The notes beneath the pieces were generated by a model. That model searched no databases, was not told where the DNA came from, and saw only the letters and a list, made by a program, of their open reading frames with translations. Of a DNA stretch of 64,000 nt, positions 13,286 to 26,225 are shown one piece after another (position 1 is the first letter of the stretch; each line of letters begins with the position of its first letter). A program made the translations under genes and the position numbers. The stretch comes from Aquilaria yunnanensis (taxonomy: Eukaryota; Streptophyta; Magnoliopsida; Malvales; Thymelaeaceae). The stretch lies in contig CM077595.1 of the NCBI GenBank assembly GCA_039654915.1, positions 85,601,501-85,665,500 of the forward strand, given 5' to 3'.

Positions 13286-13770
13286 CTCGGCACCTGAAAC
13301 CAAGCACAACCTCCCAATCTAAGCACAAATTACAACCATCAGAAAAAAAAAATATTCAGAACACGTGGATCAGATGAAACATCCCGTTTAGTTTACTGTC
13401 AACCAAATTAAGATACATATCGGTCTGGTTCGATCGCTGAATAAGCACAAGAAACACCAAAACCAGAAGCCTACAAAATATGCAACTAAACGGACAAAAT
13501 CAAACATCTCAGAGGCTGGTGGTCAAATTTTAGGGAAAGCCATATTCGATCTTCAACTTAAACAGCTGAAACCCGAGAGAGAATATGACCAAAGAGGGGA
13601 TCTGTTAAGTCTTGCATAAAATAGGCAAAAACCCAAAAAGATATCTGAGCAAGCACTAGCAGGCAGGAAGACCAAGAAAGGAAGAAAACTGAGAAAATCT
13701 GTGCCTCGCGAGTCGCGACAAAGAAATTTTGCTCCCGGAGCCGAAGATACGAAAAAGAGATATATGGGTT
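13286..13770 (-). promoter_or_regulatory. Putative 5' UTR, leader intron and promoter of the MADS exon
   Basis: The minus strand has a CATATATC element at about 13758-13765, then a CT-rich, moderately GC-rich leader, then sequence ending in the acceptor upstream of the ATG at 13285. The layout suits a 5'-UTR exon plus intron. The transcription start is not determined. Confidence 0.35.
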
Positions 13771-14014
13771 TTCTTTCTCTTTTCTTTAGGTGATTTTTTT
13801 TATTGATTTTGGCTCCTTTATTGGTTATTTTCCTCTATTATCTTTTGGTGAGCGATTATTATTATTATTATTTTGATATTCACAAGTATGTATAAGGTAT
13901 GTAGAGTATTAGAGAAATGTTAAGGAACGCCGGAGGAAAATCTACTTGTTTTTTAAAACTTGGAGGGCTTGACGATGTAAATTGATAGAGAATAGTGCAT
14001 AATGCACCTGACAC

Positions 14015-14939
14015 TAGGGGTGAAAGTTTCAGGTTTCAGGTCGGGTTAGGGCTGAAACCCGAAATAAATGGTCTCTTTCACAATTTGGAAAATGATGACT
14101 TGAAATATAAAGAAAACTCAAACTGACCCAAACCCAACAAAAACATATTAGAGTCAGGTTTGATTAGTTTTGATCCAATTGACATTACACAAATTCCAAG
14201 CAACAAACGGTGACGGTGATGGTGAAGCGACTAGGCATGGAAGGTCAGCAACTAGGCGGCAGGACGGTAACAGAGTGACCAATGATCGTGGCAATGCTGA
14301 TGAGTGAGGAATGGTGAACGACGCAGGAGAGTGGTGTGATGGCGAACAAAGAAACCAGAGGCTAAACAGTGATGCAATAGGCAAATAAAGGCGAGGCGAA
14401 CGACGTCGAAGGATGATGTGATAGGTGAAGAAGGCTAAGGGAAATGACAGCGAAGGACGATGCAATGGAGAAAAAGGCGAAGGCCAACGATGACGAAGAA
14501 CGACACGACGGGTGAAGAAGGCAGAGGCCAACGATGGTGAAGGACAACACGATGGTGGGCTGAGCGATGATGCAACGACAACAAGGAGAGTGGCAAACGG
14601 CAACATGGAGGAAGGGCGGCAGATACACAGCAAGGGGCAGCCGGGCTGGACTCAAAAGGCGGCATATAAGGGGGAGGGGGTGTGCTAGGGTTAAGGTTAG
14701 GATTAGAAATAGTTAAGCATATGGTAGGCTTGGGCTGGGAAATAGGGATTGGACCAAAAAATAATTAGGGAATATATAATTGGGTTTATTCGGGTTTGAC
14801 CTGAACCAATCCAATTTTCACTTCTATAAATCGAGTCGGGTTTGGGTTAATCCGAATGTCACATATTCTTTCCTCATACTTGACCCTAACCAAAAATTAG
14901 GGTCAGGTTTCAAGTTATAGTTAAAACCTTTCACCTCTA
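14015..14939. mobile_element. Non-autonomous hAT-type element with GC-rich core
   Basis: Ends TAGGGGTGAAAG and CTTTCACCTCTA are inverted, followed inward by related GGTTTCAGGTCGGGTTAGGG and CCTAATTTTTGG-type sequence. The flanks CCTGACAC (14007-14014) and CCTGGCAT (14940-14947) match at 6 of 8 bases, as expected for an old 8-bp hAT duplication. The core (14190-14660) is made of degenerate GAACGACGNNGAAGG-like repeats that open long frames on the minus strand; these look like compositional artefacts, not genes. Confidence 0.75.
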
Positions 14940-15067
14940 CCTGGCATGACTCAAACCTTATTGACAAAGGTAGATGTCCAAGCACACTACCAACTGAGCT
15001 GCATACTGTGGACCCTTATTTTTGTTTTTTGTTTTCATAATATAGAGATCTATTACTAATTTGAAAA

Positions 15068-15359
15068 AATTACAAATTTACCATTGATATATTGGTCGTA
15101 GAGTGATTTTACCATTAAAATTTTTTTGTCCCAAATTTATTATCTATCTCTTTTATTTGTGCAATTTTTCCACTATCCCTTAAAAATGTCAATGGAAAAT
15201 TTGTGATGAAAAAAAAATATAGAGGGCAAAATTGCTTTATAGCCAAAATGAAAGTAGTAAAAGTGGTCTAACAAAAAATGTAGATGGTAAATTTGAGATG
15301 AAAAAAATTTTAATGACAAAATTGCTCTATAACTAATATATCAATAGTAAATTTACACC
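15068..15359. mobile_element. MITE, family copy 1
   Basis: Nearly palindromic element: the left arm (AAATTTACCATTGATATATT, then AGAGTGATTTTACCATTAAAA) is mirrored by the right arm (AATATATCAATAGTAAATTT). A related copy is at 19961-20232. No coding capacity. Confidence 0.75.
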
Positions 15360-16237
15360 TTGCCCCTTTCTTTGTCACCGGCAAATGAAACGAGCAGCCT
15401 TTCCCTACACACAAGCTTATTTTTTGAGGAAGGGAAAGCTTTTAGTCTAAAATTTTATTTATTTGTTTATTTCAGTTATAAGCATGGAATTAAATATCAC
15501 GGTATATTGGATATTGCTTATAAATATTTTTATATTTTGTTATTTTTTTGCACGAAATATAGCAGTATATAACGGTATTTTGCATGCCGGTAATTTTTTT
15601 TATACATTTTGTCAAGAAACGGTGGTATACTGCAACTATTGCAAGATACATACCGCATTATTCTATTTTTTTACAGACATGTATGAGATATTTCTTTGGT
15701 CATTTTGCATCAAATATCGTATATAAATATATAAAATTGTAAAATATAATTAATATACATTTTTTAACATAAGTATTTAATTTTATTTTTTAGTTACCTT
15801 TTCTTTTACTTTAGCTTTCTTTTTCTTTTGGTATTAGAAAATGTATTATTATTATTATTATTAAAGCATTATTTATTTTTTTCTCTTATTCCAATAAATT
15901 AGTTTTTTTGTTGAGTAATATTTATTTTGATCTCTACATAACATTTTTTAATGTTTTTTTGTATAAAAAATATCTTCTACCATATATAATTTAATTATAT
16001 TTGACAAATTATGATGAAAAAATATTAGAATCCATATAAAACTGCACAAAAAAATTTTATTTAATTTATTTTTTATCTTAAAATAATATTTTAACAACTT
16101 TTTTTTGTGAAAACATTAACGGTATGTGGCACGGTATATCTTGCTATATATCTTAAAAATACAGGGTTTGATATACCTAACGGTAATGATTTTTAACATC
16201 TTGGTTATAATATTTTATAATTATATAAAAAAGCAAG
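15360..16237. other. AT-rich stretch without gene
   Basis: Very AT-rich. Several dispersed ACGGTAT motifs recur (15498, 15572, 15619, 16120, 16131), suggesting a decayed repeat. An (ATT)n run is at 15845-15863. The open frames here are low-complexity. Confidence 0.45.
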
Positions 16238-16526
16238 AATTACCAAAACCCCCCTTAAGGTTTACTGGAACATATGGTTTTGTCCCTCATTTTTAAAATA
16301 TCTACACTTTCTTCCTCGAAAATTAACAGATTTTTTTTAATCACAGAAAAGGAAAAACACCTGACTTAGACCCTTTGACCTTCTTCTATAAAAACCTATG
16401 CCCCCAACTTCTACATTTAATGATTTACCCATCCCCTTCCTAATACCCAAATCCTAGAACATACGAACACTTGGATAGAGTTTTCGAATTGCAGCTTTCC
16501 AACTCAGATTGTTGAAACACTTAGGT

Positions 16527-17413
16527 GGCGTTTGGTTATAGAAAATAGTTTTCATTTTCATTTTTTGATATTTATTTTCATTTTCTATATACAATTTTTC
16601 AAAGTGGTTTTTAAAAAAACATGTTTAGTTGTTTTAAAATAATTAAAATGATTATATATAAATACACTACATTGAAAAAAATTCTATTCCTTAGTTGAAA
16701 ATTGAAAGAAAGTTTATGAACTATAATTATAGATTTTTCCAAGTCTATTAGCTTTAAAAGTGTAAACGAAAAAAGCCAAAGCCTGCCCCCAGCTATTTGC
16801 TCTCTGTCGACTAGGCTCCCAACTTTTCTATCACTTGCATCTGCACAACCGTTTGTGTCTATCATTCTCAAATGCGTGACACTCGCTATTGATTCCACTA
16901 TTACACAGCTCCACTGCCATTGTTGTTGCTTCCGATAGATCAATTCATGCCTTAAGGCTAGCTTAGTTGTTTTAATGGAATGAGAGAGGAGAAGATTTAG
17001 GGATCTGTCAAACCAAAAGAGCCGAGAGAGACAGTAGCTAGTTGGGCCGATAGCGGACAAGTTCCATGATGCTGGTTGGGCGGCAGTAATAGGGAGGTTA
17101 GTCAGTGGTGACGGAAAGAGAGATGTTGTTCGTTGGTGGCGGCTAGGGGGAGATTGGTCAAGTAAGAGAGATTGGTCAGGCAAAAGATCGAGAAGTTCAT
17201 CGAGCAAAAATGTAGAAAAGAGTAGTGTGAGAGATAGATTTGGAAAATTAGGAAAACAACTAAATCACTGTTTTCTAAATTTTCATGTAATGAAAAATTA
17301 TTTTTCAAGAAAACTGAAAAAGAAAATCAATTAACTAAACATATTTTCTTTTCATTTTCTAATTTTTGAAAAAACTTTCAGAAAAATTGAAAAATTCTCT
17401 GAAACTAATGGCC
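16527..17413. mobile_element. Nested compact DNA element
   Basis: Ends GGCGTTTGGTTATAGAAAAT and, inverted, GGCCATTAGTTTCAGAGAAT enclose AAAATGAAAA-rich subterminal arms. The same arm sequence is found on the minus strand at 5110-5505. It sits inside the larger element 16238-18639. A 198-codon minus-strand frame in it (16611-17207) has no recognisable domain. Confidence 0.5.
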
Positions 17414-17566
17414 GGCTAGTTTTTCCCTTCATATTTCCCAGAAACCAACAAGTAAATAGATAAAAAAAAACTGAAAAAAAATAAAGCTAAGACCAAATCA
17501 AGCTAGAGAAGGAAATTAGAATTCAAGATATGCAAAATCCATCGAAAAAAATCAAGCCGAAATTTA

Positions 17567-18417
17567 TCAAGCAAGTGCAATTTCTGATTGAGCGTGCTCC
17601 CGATTCTGATCGAGCGAGAGAGAAAAAGAGAGTCTCACGGATGGTGAGCGGATCGAGTGAGATTTCGCCATGCGAGAGCCTGTCCGACAGCAAAGATGGA
17701 CCAGTGTGCGGATCGAATGAGATTTCAGCTTGACTCCAAGCGGGGTAGGTTTGTTCGATCTTCCTTCACCCGTGACCGTTTTCTGGGAGACGAAGGAGGG
17801 AACGGAGCGGTGGGGGGGCGACGAGAGAACGAAGACAACGGAGAGACGGACGAGAACCGAGAAAACGGAGAGACGGTGAAACTGAAAACAAATTAGGCGG
17901 AGTCGTGTTGCTCGTCTTCTGCTCTTTTTGTCCATGGCAGGGTCGTGTTGCTTGTCGGCTGAGATCGATGGCACCTGAGATTCCTGGTTGAGATTCGCAT
18001 TCGCATCCACCGCTGCCGCACGACTCGACTTATTCTTCTCTCCCGCGAAACTCGGCGATGAATCGCCGCCCGCGAGATCAATCCCTTAGCCCCTCAATAA
18101 TCAATATCGCTCATCTTTCTCCGCCCCTCGACTGTCCCGCCGCCCGCCTTAACTCCGAGTCCGTCGAAATCGAATTGGATTTCGCTCGCCGTTCGCGATT
18201 CCCTCTCCGATTCGGTCCCCTATCTCAGATACGCCGGGCTTCGCTGTTCTCTCGGTATATCGCCGAATCGCCGTTCTCTCCGATTTGCCGGGCTTCGCCA
18301 ACTCAGTGCTTCACCTCTGCTCGTCGTCGCTCCGGTCACCCTCCCTTTTGGTCTTCGGCTGAAGCGGCAGAGATAATGAAACCCCATGATGCTTCCATTT
18401 TTTTTTCCGACTTTTAA
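17567..18417. other. GC-rich segment, possible captured gene fragment
   Basis: A CpG-rich stretch with overlapping open frames on both strands (for example 18058-18417 plus and 17567-18010 minus). None shows a recognisable domain. The pattern, CT-rich leader then CGCCG-rich coding-like sequence, is that of a plant gene 5' end carried by a Mutator-like element. The source gene is not identified. Confidence 0.35.
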
Positions 18418-18707
18418 TTGAAGCTTTTAATTTGTTTACGGGATTGACTTGTATTGATACAAAAGTTGGGGGTAAAGTTTATAAGAAAGAAAAATTGGAG
18501 GACAAAGTTACGCATTTCCTCTAATTTTTTGTAATAGTGAATAACGTTGTTAATTTTCAAGGGAGGTAAGTATAGGTTTCTGAAAAAATGGAGGACAAAA
18601 CTATATGTTCAAGAAAACCTCAGGGGGGTTTTGATAATTTTCCTTATAAAAAACTAGTCCTAAACTGTTCATTTTCATGGCATCAATTTTTTTAAAATTT
18701 TAAATAA

Positions 18708-19153
18708 GGAAACTTACACTTACCCCTTGGTTTGATTTAACCTATATTTTGTCTTCTTTATTTTAAAAAACTTACATTTTACCCATACTTTTTTTATAGT
18801 GTCTGACAATAATTTCTGAAATCATAATTTAAACTATATAATAACAATGCTCTAGTAATTTTAAGATTTTTTTTTTCATAGTTACCTATCTTTAAAAAAA
18901 TACAAATATACATTTATAAGAAGAAAAATGCATTTACAGAAAGAAAAAATTGATAATTTAAAATGTCTATTAACTATAAAAAATATTAGATAGATCAAAT
19001 TAATAGAAGATGACTACCATATAATATAAATTACAGTTTTAAAAGTTGTTATTGTACAATGTAAAAAAAATAAGGGGGCAAATTATAGGGTTTTTAAGAT
19101 AAATGAGACAAATTGTATATTAGAGCAAACCATGGGAGGTAATTGTAAGTTTC
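18708..19153. mobile_element. MITE-like inverted-repeat element
   Basis: The left end GGAAACTTACACTTACCCC...TTGGTTTG is mirrored at the right by CAAACCATGGGAGGTAATTG...AAGTTTC, and the ATTTTGTCTTC.TTTATTTTAAAAA arm recurs inverted. About 445 bp, no coding capacity. Confidence 0.65.
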
Positions 19154-19960
19154 TTTTCTATTCATTGGCTATATTTCAGTAAATTCATACTTTACAATTA
19201 TTTTTTAACAGTTGACCGGTCATTTAAATTATCATTTTTTCTATTATGTGAAATATATATGCTTCTCTTTAGCAACTATCTTCAGTAAATTTAGCACTAA
19301 TTATTAATATCTCCATATAATAGTCCTGATCTATAAAAATGAAAAATTTTAAAACTCAAATAAAATGATGAACATGTTTTAAAACTGAATGTCATTTACG
19401 CATCGCTTTCCTTATTCATCCAGTCATGGGTCGTCCTCCCCCGATAGCTTTCAAGTTTCACCTGTTACAACCTTTTCTTTCTTTGGTCAGTTTCTTTTGT
19501 TTTTCCTCAATTTTTAAGTTTGTGTGTGAACTACCTTTATTACGACAGCAACAAATCATAGTCATATTGCGATACGACATCAATAAATCATAGTCATACA
19601 TATTACATAAAGTAATATTTACTACAATTTTTGTTTCAAACCTCAGCCTTTGCTTGTTTTGGTAATGTCACATCACAAACAAAATTGGAAAATACAAGTT
19701 GAGATACCTTTTCTGAGTTTTCTCCGGAAGAGGTGTGCCATAGATCTTATTGCCTAGATGGAGGTAGTTTATGGCTTAATTATGAGTAAAAGAGTTAAGA
19801 CAAGCAAATAGGATCACTATTTCAGCAAAATAAATAGCAACAAAGGAAAAAACACAGGGAAAACCTTTAAAGAGAAAAGTCTATCATATTAAAATAAAAT
19901 GAAAAACTAAAAAATATTACCTCCTTTGTATCTCAAAGAACATCTATCCATAAGAGAAAA

Positions 19961-20232
19961 TGTGTAAATTTGCTCCTAATATATTGGTCATTGAGCAATT
20001 TTATCATCATTTTTTTTCGTCTCAAATTTACTGTCCATTGTTTTCTATTTGAGCAATTTAACTATTATCATTGTGGCCATAAAGTGATTTTGGCTTCGAT
20101 CTTTTTTTTTCTATCGCAAATTTACCATTGACATTTTTAAGGGACAGTTGTAAAATTGCCTCAACAGTAAAAATAAATGGTAAATTTGAGACAAAAAAAA
20201 AATTCGTTGGCAAAATCACTTTATGGCTAATA
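19961..20232. mobile_element. MITE, family copy 2
   Basis: Same family as 15068-15359: GTAAATTTGCTCCTAATATA...TTGGTCATTGAGCAATTTTA at the left and CAAAATCACTTTATGGCTAA at the right, with the internal AAGGGACAGTTGTAAAATTG block. Confidence 0.7.
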
Positions 20233-20299
20233 CCCTAAACTTCATTTTATCTTCTTAAAATCCTCAACATGCCAGATTATATCTAAATTGTGGTCCTTC

Positions 20300-21475
20300 T
20301 GCCACTTTTATAATTAAATTTGATGGAATCTTGGTAAAACATACTAACTTGGTCCCTATATTTTCTTCCTTATAGCCAAAGTGCCCTCAAGTCTATAAAT
20401 TTAACACTTCAACCATTGGAGTTCTTGCGGTTACTACCAGCATTATTGCTGCCCAAACCCTATTTCCTTTTCCATTGCCATTGGCCCTGAAGCCTCCCCC
20501 TTCAAGCCTAGCATAGTCATTTTTGTTGGTGTCTCTCCACGATTTTCTCCCTCATCTTCTTACTCAACCTCTAAACCAAACACTACAAACGTGTTGCCAT
20601 AATTGTCACCACCTCCCATTCCGCCACCCAAGGGTTCATATCTTCCTCCGCTTGTAAAAACTCCAGCATCAACTGAGTCATCTTGGAGTCATTGTCGACT
20701 TTGAGCTAAGCTTGCGTTCTTTTTCCCTGTTTACTGTCATTCTTTGCTAACCCATTGTTATTTCTTCGTCTCATTATTTTTGTTGCCACGTTCACATATT
20801 TCCATTGAACTTCTCTTATGGTTATTGCAAAGTAGCCATTTTTCACCAATTTGGATCGTGGATTGTTGATCATGTATTCTCAATCTAGGCTTAGTATTCA
20901 TTTATTCTAATTTTTGCTGCATGGTTGTGAAAGGAATTGTAATTTTTAGTGAGCCGAGGCTAATTTTAACAACCAAACATAGTTTTCTAATAATTTTTCC
21001 CTAATGAAACAATTCTATGTGTATTCTCATATCATTTTATTTTTGTTAAGCATTGTTCTTATTGATGTGTTCTCCTATGCTCATACGATCATATGCAAAA
21101 ATTCACTGATGAATGAAGTATAGTGAACTAGGAGGGAGAGATTCAAAAGTGAAGGATGACAAAGAACAGAATAGCTGACCAAACAAAACCAAGCTTGTTC
21201 TCATGTATGCTTTTCTCCATTCACATGATTAACAACAAAATAGGATAATAGAGGGTGAATAGCCTGCATGGTAAGGTAAGATGATGAATAATGAGAAGTT
21301 GGTATGAGGCTTAGGGTTTAGAGAGGAGTTATAAATGATCTAGAAAGAAGTTACGAAGAAGTGCTAAATTTAAAGGCTCGAGGGTGCTTTGAATTTTGAT
21401 GAAGAAATGTAAGGACTAAAAGTTCACATTTTACTTGAGATTCCATTGACTTTAACTATGAAATTAATGGAAAGA
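20300..21475. mobile_element. Inverted-repeat element, non-autonomous
   Basis: 20310-20410 (TTTGATGGAATCTTGGTAAA, then AAGTGCCCTCAAGTCTATAAA) is matched in inverted orientation by 21370-21470 (TTTAAAGGCTCGAGGGTGC, GAGATTCCATTGACTTT). A third, direct copy of the arm begins near 21740 (CCTAGTCCTTATATTTTCATC, ATCTAACATTTCAACC), so a second member probably starts there. Middle without recognisable genes. Confidence 0.5.
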
Positions 21476-21599
21476 CGATGACTGGGACATGATCTCGCAT
21501 GTTCGGTACTTTAAGAAGACAAAATAAATGTCAAAGACCCATTTAAGATAACTTGAAAAGATTAGGAAGGACAAATGAATTTTATTATATAAAAAAGGT

Positions 21600-22915
21600 A
21601 AACTACATATTGGGTCCTGTTCATTTTTTTTTGTCCCAATCGGATCACTTACCTTCATTTTGTCCTAACGAGATTTCATAACTAATATTTCACATCCTGT
21701 CTAAGTACCTGTCATCACTTTCACCGTTAACTTTGATAGAAATCAATACAAAATGCCTACCCTAGTCCTTATATTTTCATCATTCAACTCTGAACATCCT
21801 AAGACTTATAGATCTAACATTTCAACCACCCTATTCACATCACTTAACCTTTTCTCCCTCTACTGACCTGAAACCACCAACCCAGAAGTCCTTTTCATAT
21901 CATTCACACTTTTTCCCTCTACCCACCCAAAACCTTGCCAGAAAACCTCCTCATTCTTCTTCTCCATTGTACCATCATCACTCACTGGAATTTTATCCAA
22001 AAGCGTCATCTTCTGAGTGTGGAACCTATAAGTTTAAGTTTTTTTATTTATTTTTGTTTAAATTGTTTCTTCACCTGATTGCTCAAACCCATGGCTAATT
22101 GTAATTAAAATTTCACATTTACCATAAAAATAACAGGAAATCAACACTTTTAATGATTTCAGAAACAAAATTCCCAAATTTGAAAACACACCAACAGGGC
22201 CATCATCTTCTATGTCCCTTATTGGCACAACCTTTAAGACATTTGTGGTAAAGCTTGCTGCCATATATGGCAGAGAATGATGGCTGATAAAGAAAGATGG
22301 AGGTAGCAGTAGTGATCATGATAAAAAAAATCGGTGAGTCAGCATTAAGCCCTTCACTTTTCCAGCAGTGCGGACTGCAAAATTTCATTAATTGACTTCA
22401 CCTATCGACTCATCCTATGGCACTTTGATTATCACCAAAATGAACTCTAATGAATTGAAGTGAATTGTTTCTTGGTATAGCTTAGGGAGGTTCATGGCAC
22501 CTAGGAAAACCACAAATCAAATCACCGGCTTTGAAATCTGGCTTTGGTGGGAAAACATCATGAGTAGGTTCATTAGAGAGACGATAATGCTGATGACTAT
22601 GAACTAGATGAAGAGAATTGAGAGATAAAATTCCAAGGATTTGACTTAGGTTCGGGACTCAAAGTAAGTAAGTGGGGCAGTCAGAGGCAGAGAATTCAAT
22701 GAACTTGGAGCTCCATCATCTGCAGATATAAACCAAAGTTGAGGGGCTTAAAAGCTTAACAGAGGATTGTGGAAACTGGCTACTGCATATTTGGATTTGT
22801 TTATGAGTTTGGGACTTAAGGTCTTGTAAGGAACTACCGAACTTGTTTCTAAAGAAAAGAGACAAAGAAAGACAAGAGTCTAGTGTTGGTGAAAATATAA
22901 GAGAGAAAATGTCAA
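21600..22915. other. Repeat-derived, no gene recognised
   Basis: Begins with a GGTAAACTACATATTGGGTCC-type repeat end and the third copy of the arm described for 20300-21475. The remainder shows only short frames without domains. Confidence 0.4.
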
Positions 22916-22919
22916 GTGG

Positions 22920-23205
22920 GAAGGGGGAAAAGGGTAAGTGATGTAGCCTAGAAAATTTATCCTTCAAAGCAAAGTTTTCCACCCAATGATCACTCCTAAC
23001 ATTCACTTTTTCTAATCCTCCAGGAAAAGCGCTCACCTAGCTCTACCCTTTTGGCCGAAATGCTCCTCAAAACACCAACAATGTCATGCCAAGTGGAGTT
23101 TAATTCAATGTTTCCTAAACCACCATTTTCTTTATAAATTGAAACTATCACCCTCTTCCAAAAAGCATCAAACTCTTATTTAAATCTCCACCACCATGTG
23201 CAAAG
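22920..23205 (-). pseudogene. LINE ORF2, C-terminal piece (piece 4 of 4)
   Basis: Minus strand reads WWWRFK, then FWKRVIVSIYKENGGLG and, after a frameshift, RSDHWVENFALKDKFSRLHHL. This is the typical tail of plant LINE polyproteins: the aromatic WWWRF motif and the W-x-[DE]-N-x-PL-[KR]-x-x-F-P-R-L block. It joins directly to the text at 28443-28520 (GGLNVGSLENENLAL) once the PIF element is removed, showing that PIF inserted here. Frames are broken. Confidence 0.75.
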
Positions 23206-23208
23206 TAA

Positions 23209-23820
23209 GAGTTAGTTCATCTTGGATTAATGCCATTAAATTGGTCAATAGGTGTCCTCGGGGTCAAAAGTTTGGTTAGTGTAACAAGTGGCTTTTGGGC
23301 TAGAGTTGGATAAAATTACCGTTAATAACAGCCACATTAAATCACTCCCAGCAGTAAAACTATCTTACTCCTTTATTTTGAATAGACAGCAGCTCATCTA
23401 AACTTCATCTAGTCTGTTCGGCCATTTAGTCATTTCATTCCATTTCTCCTTTGAAGTTCAGCCAATGTATAAGGTGGATCTGACTCTGTAACACCAGATC
23501 TAACTGCCCTGCTTTGCCATTCCTACACTAGACAAAACACCCATAATTGAACTAGATGTTGGTCTTTGTCATCCATAGCCAATCAACAAGGTAAGCTCAA
23601 CTTCTCATCCACTTAACTCTTGTTGCGTATATATACTTAATTGATAGTCCCATTACTCTCTCTTAGCGTCCATTTGATTTTGATAACTTGTAACTAAGAT
23701 CCCAACTATACAATTTTAAAATAAATATTATTGAATCCATGTAAATCTATAGCATTAGTAAAATAATTACTTCAATTTTTTTCATGCCTTGCAAGTTGCA
23801 TTTGCTTTATCCTATATCCA
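23209..23820. repeat. PIF left inverted repeat
   Basis: Inverted match to 27845-28439, including TTGGATAAAATTACCGTTAA and TAAAATAAATATTATTGAAT. About 10-15 percent divergent by eye. Confidence 0.8.
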
Positions 23821-25229
23821 TTTGTGTGTGCATGTGCGCGCGCGTGTGTGTATAAGTGTCGGATTTGGAAAGTATGTTCACTTCAATGAAGGATTTCTCG
23901 TGCCACTGTTTTTCTTTGCAGCCGCCTGTGGATATGTTAAGCCTCTGCATATCTACTACCCAATGGTCTACAAGGCTGAGTAGGAGCCATACTATACGTG
24001 GGGTTGCTGCGCCCTCATCTACATATTCCCATTGGGCAGGTTCATCTAGTCCACCTATTACCCAAAATATGACAACATCACCCATGGGTTTCCAGAATGT
24101 GACTGTTAGCCTATGTGCATTGCGAGCTACAAGACAAGCTACAATTATATATCCAGTGTTATGTGGGCACAACACCTTGACCCCAGTGTCACATCCCACA
24201 ACATCCCAATGTACCATTCATTCACATGTTCTAGGATGGTCCATATAGATTGAAGGATATGGCTAACAAAGAACCGTGGAGGCTCATCGCCCTTAGGAAA
24301 ATGTGTAAGGAATAGTTCCCTTGACCATGCAGCAGCCATCACTAAATGGTTTTCTTTATTGAGAGTTAGTCAATAGTGGATAGATTCTGCCTCAGCTACA
24401 TCCCGAAAATCACAACATAACACTAGTATTGTGCTATGCTTAGAGGTTGTAGCTTTTCTGCTGGGCATCATTAAGGGTGATGACACCTGGATTGATGTAT
24501 CTTCCATGTTTGTGTTCGATGAGGGGCTACGAAAGTGTTTCATTAATGGCTATTGCATGCTAGAAATCAAGCTCACATGGCTTCACACAGAAATTTCTCG
24601 AAGAAAATGTCTGGGCAAGCTATGAGATAGCTAATAAATGCAATGATTAAGTTTTTGTATCATGTTGTAGGTTGGGTGTAAAATGGTCTTGGGTACCATC
24701 TGTCATTACATGTGTTTTATGTTTGGACTATGTTATGTGGACTATGTTTTTTCTTACTATGTTTGGATTATGTTATGTGGACTTATGTTTGGTACTGCAT
24801 TTTTCTTTACACTCTCTTCATTGTGCATCACATGAGTTCCATGCATGTGCAATTGATATCTATACCAGCTTCTGCTATTGATCAATATTTGTTGATGATG
24901 CATCCTGACATGCAATGGACGGTGGTCTGATTGTAGAAGCAGATGGGATCCCAATGAGCCCAGATGTCATTGGTGTTGATCTCAATATACCATAGGACAC
25001 CCCTCATCCACCCATCCAACAACACCATCACGGAGTTGACAGTTCACACAAGCACTACATAGGCAACGATTACATCACCGCCTGGTGCTTATTTTTGGTT
25101 TCTGAATTTTTGTTGGGACATTCATCTCAACAACGAGATGGGATACAACAAACACTAGGTAAGCGGGAAAAGCTAATTACAGGAACCCAATACTTGTTAC
25201 ATCTTTTATCGAGTCTTAATGAATTACAC

Positions 25230-26225
25230 ACTCATATACAGATGACACGAAAATGTTTTTGGGACCTCCACACCGACCTCTAGTACAAACATGGATTATG
25301 AGGGACTCATTACATTTTAGCATATGAAGGTTTGGCCATGTTTTTTACTGTGCTTGCACACTGATAAAAGTACCAAGATGTTAGGCAAGTGTTTGAACAC
25401 TCCACAGATACTATTTGCCGATGGTGTCAAAAGGTCTTAAATTCAGTCATTTTTCTTGCTAAGAATATTATTCTCCCAGAGGACCAGTTTTTTAGAACCC
25501 CACACCAGCCCATTCTAAATCGTTGGAGTGGTGCATTCTGATGAACAATTGGGGCTATAGATGGTACGCATGTTTATGGAATATACTATGACCCTGACTG
25601 GGAGTACTATTATCGTAGATCGGGCAACACATCTCAAAACATGATGGTTGCGGTAGACTTCGACATGTATTTCACCTATGTCTTCACTAAAATGCCTAGT
25701 AATGCTCATGATAGTCTCATCTTTTGTACTTTCCATAACCAATCGAGGTCAAGATTTCCAAATGCCTCCTTGGTAAGTCAATACATAAGTTCATCTTAGA
25801 TTGTGGTTGATTGAAACATGCAATAGACATGACTGTGCTTTAATTTTAATGATTTTTCAAGCAGGACTTTATTTCTTGGTGGATTCTAGATACCCGAATA
25901 TTAAGGGCTTTCTTGCACTATTCTAAGGGGACATATATTGCCACAATGACTTCGCTGGCCGTCACCCCAGTGGCGCACGTGGAATTTTCAATTAGGCCCA
26001 TGCATCTTTGAGAAATGTAATGGAACATGTAATAGTGGGTGTTAAAGGAAAATTCCTAATATTATTTCAGCTGCAAGGATTTGACCCAGAAGTGCAAAAA
26101 AAATATAGTTATAGCATGTTGTGCATTGTACAACTACATTTGTTATCATGAGAGTGAGGACTCGAAGCAAGTATCTTATGACACAAATGGTTCATACACT
26201 CCTAACATGGTAGTTAGAAGACAAA
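25230..26225 (+). pseudogene. PIF/Harbinger DDE transposase (broken)
   Basis: Plus-strand remnants of a DDE_Tnp_4 transposase: FWDLHTDL, YEGLAMFFTVLAH, TICRWCQKVLNSVIFLA, then the catalytic block IGAIDGTHVYG (first D at 25560-25562), the NAHDSLIF block (second D, about 25700), then VDSRYPNIKGFLALF and SLRNVMEHVIVGVKGKF, where E is the third catalytic residue. A GT-AG intron (about 25773-25863: TTG|GTAAGT ... CAAGCAG|GA) separates the D2 and VDSRYP parts. Several frameshifts and stops disrupt it, so it is not expected to be active. The enzyme would cut and paste the element at TAA/TTA targets. Confidence 0.8.

Larger units (their letters stand above)
16238..18639. mobile_element. Mutator-like element with long inverted repeats and GC-rich cargo
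   Basis: The left arm (from about 16238: TACCAAAACCCCCCTTAAGG, GGAACATATGGTTTTGTCC) and right arm (up to about 18639, inverted: TATCAAAACCCCCCTGAGG, TGAACATATAGTTTTGTCC) match over about 180 bp with small gaps. Between them lie a nested element (16527-17413) and a GC-rich segment (17570-18400) quite unlike its surroundings. Long arms plus GC-rich, gene-like interior is the Pack-MULE pattern. No transposase seen and the flanking duplication is not resolved. Confidence 0.6.

Noticed and set aside
14154..14665. Overlapping minus-strand frames of up to 159 codons
   Set aside because: They fall in the repetitive GC-rich core of a hAT element and have no recognisable domain.
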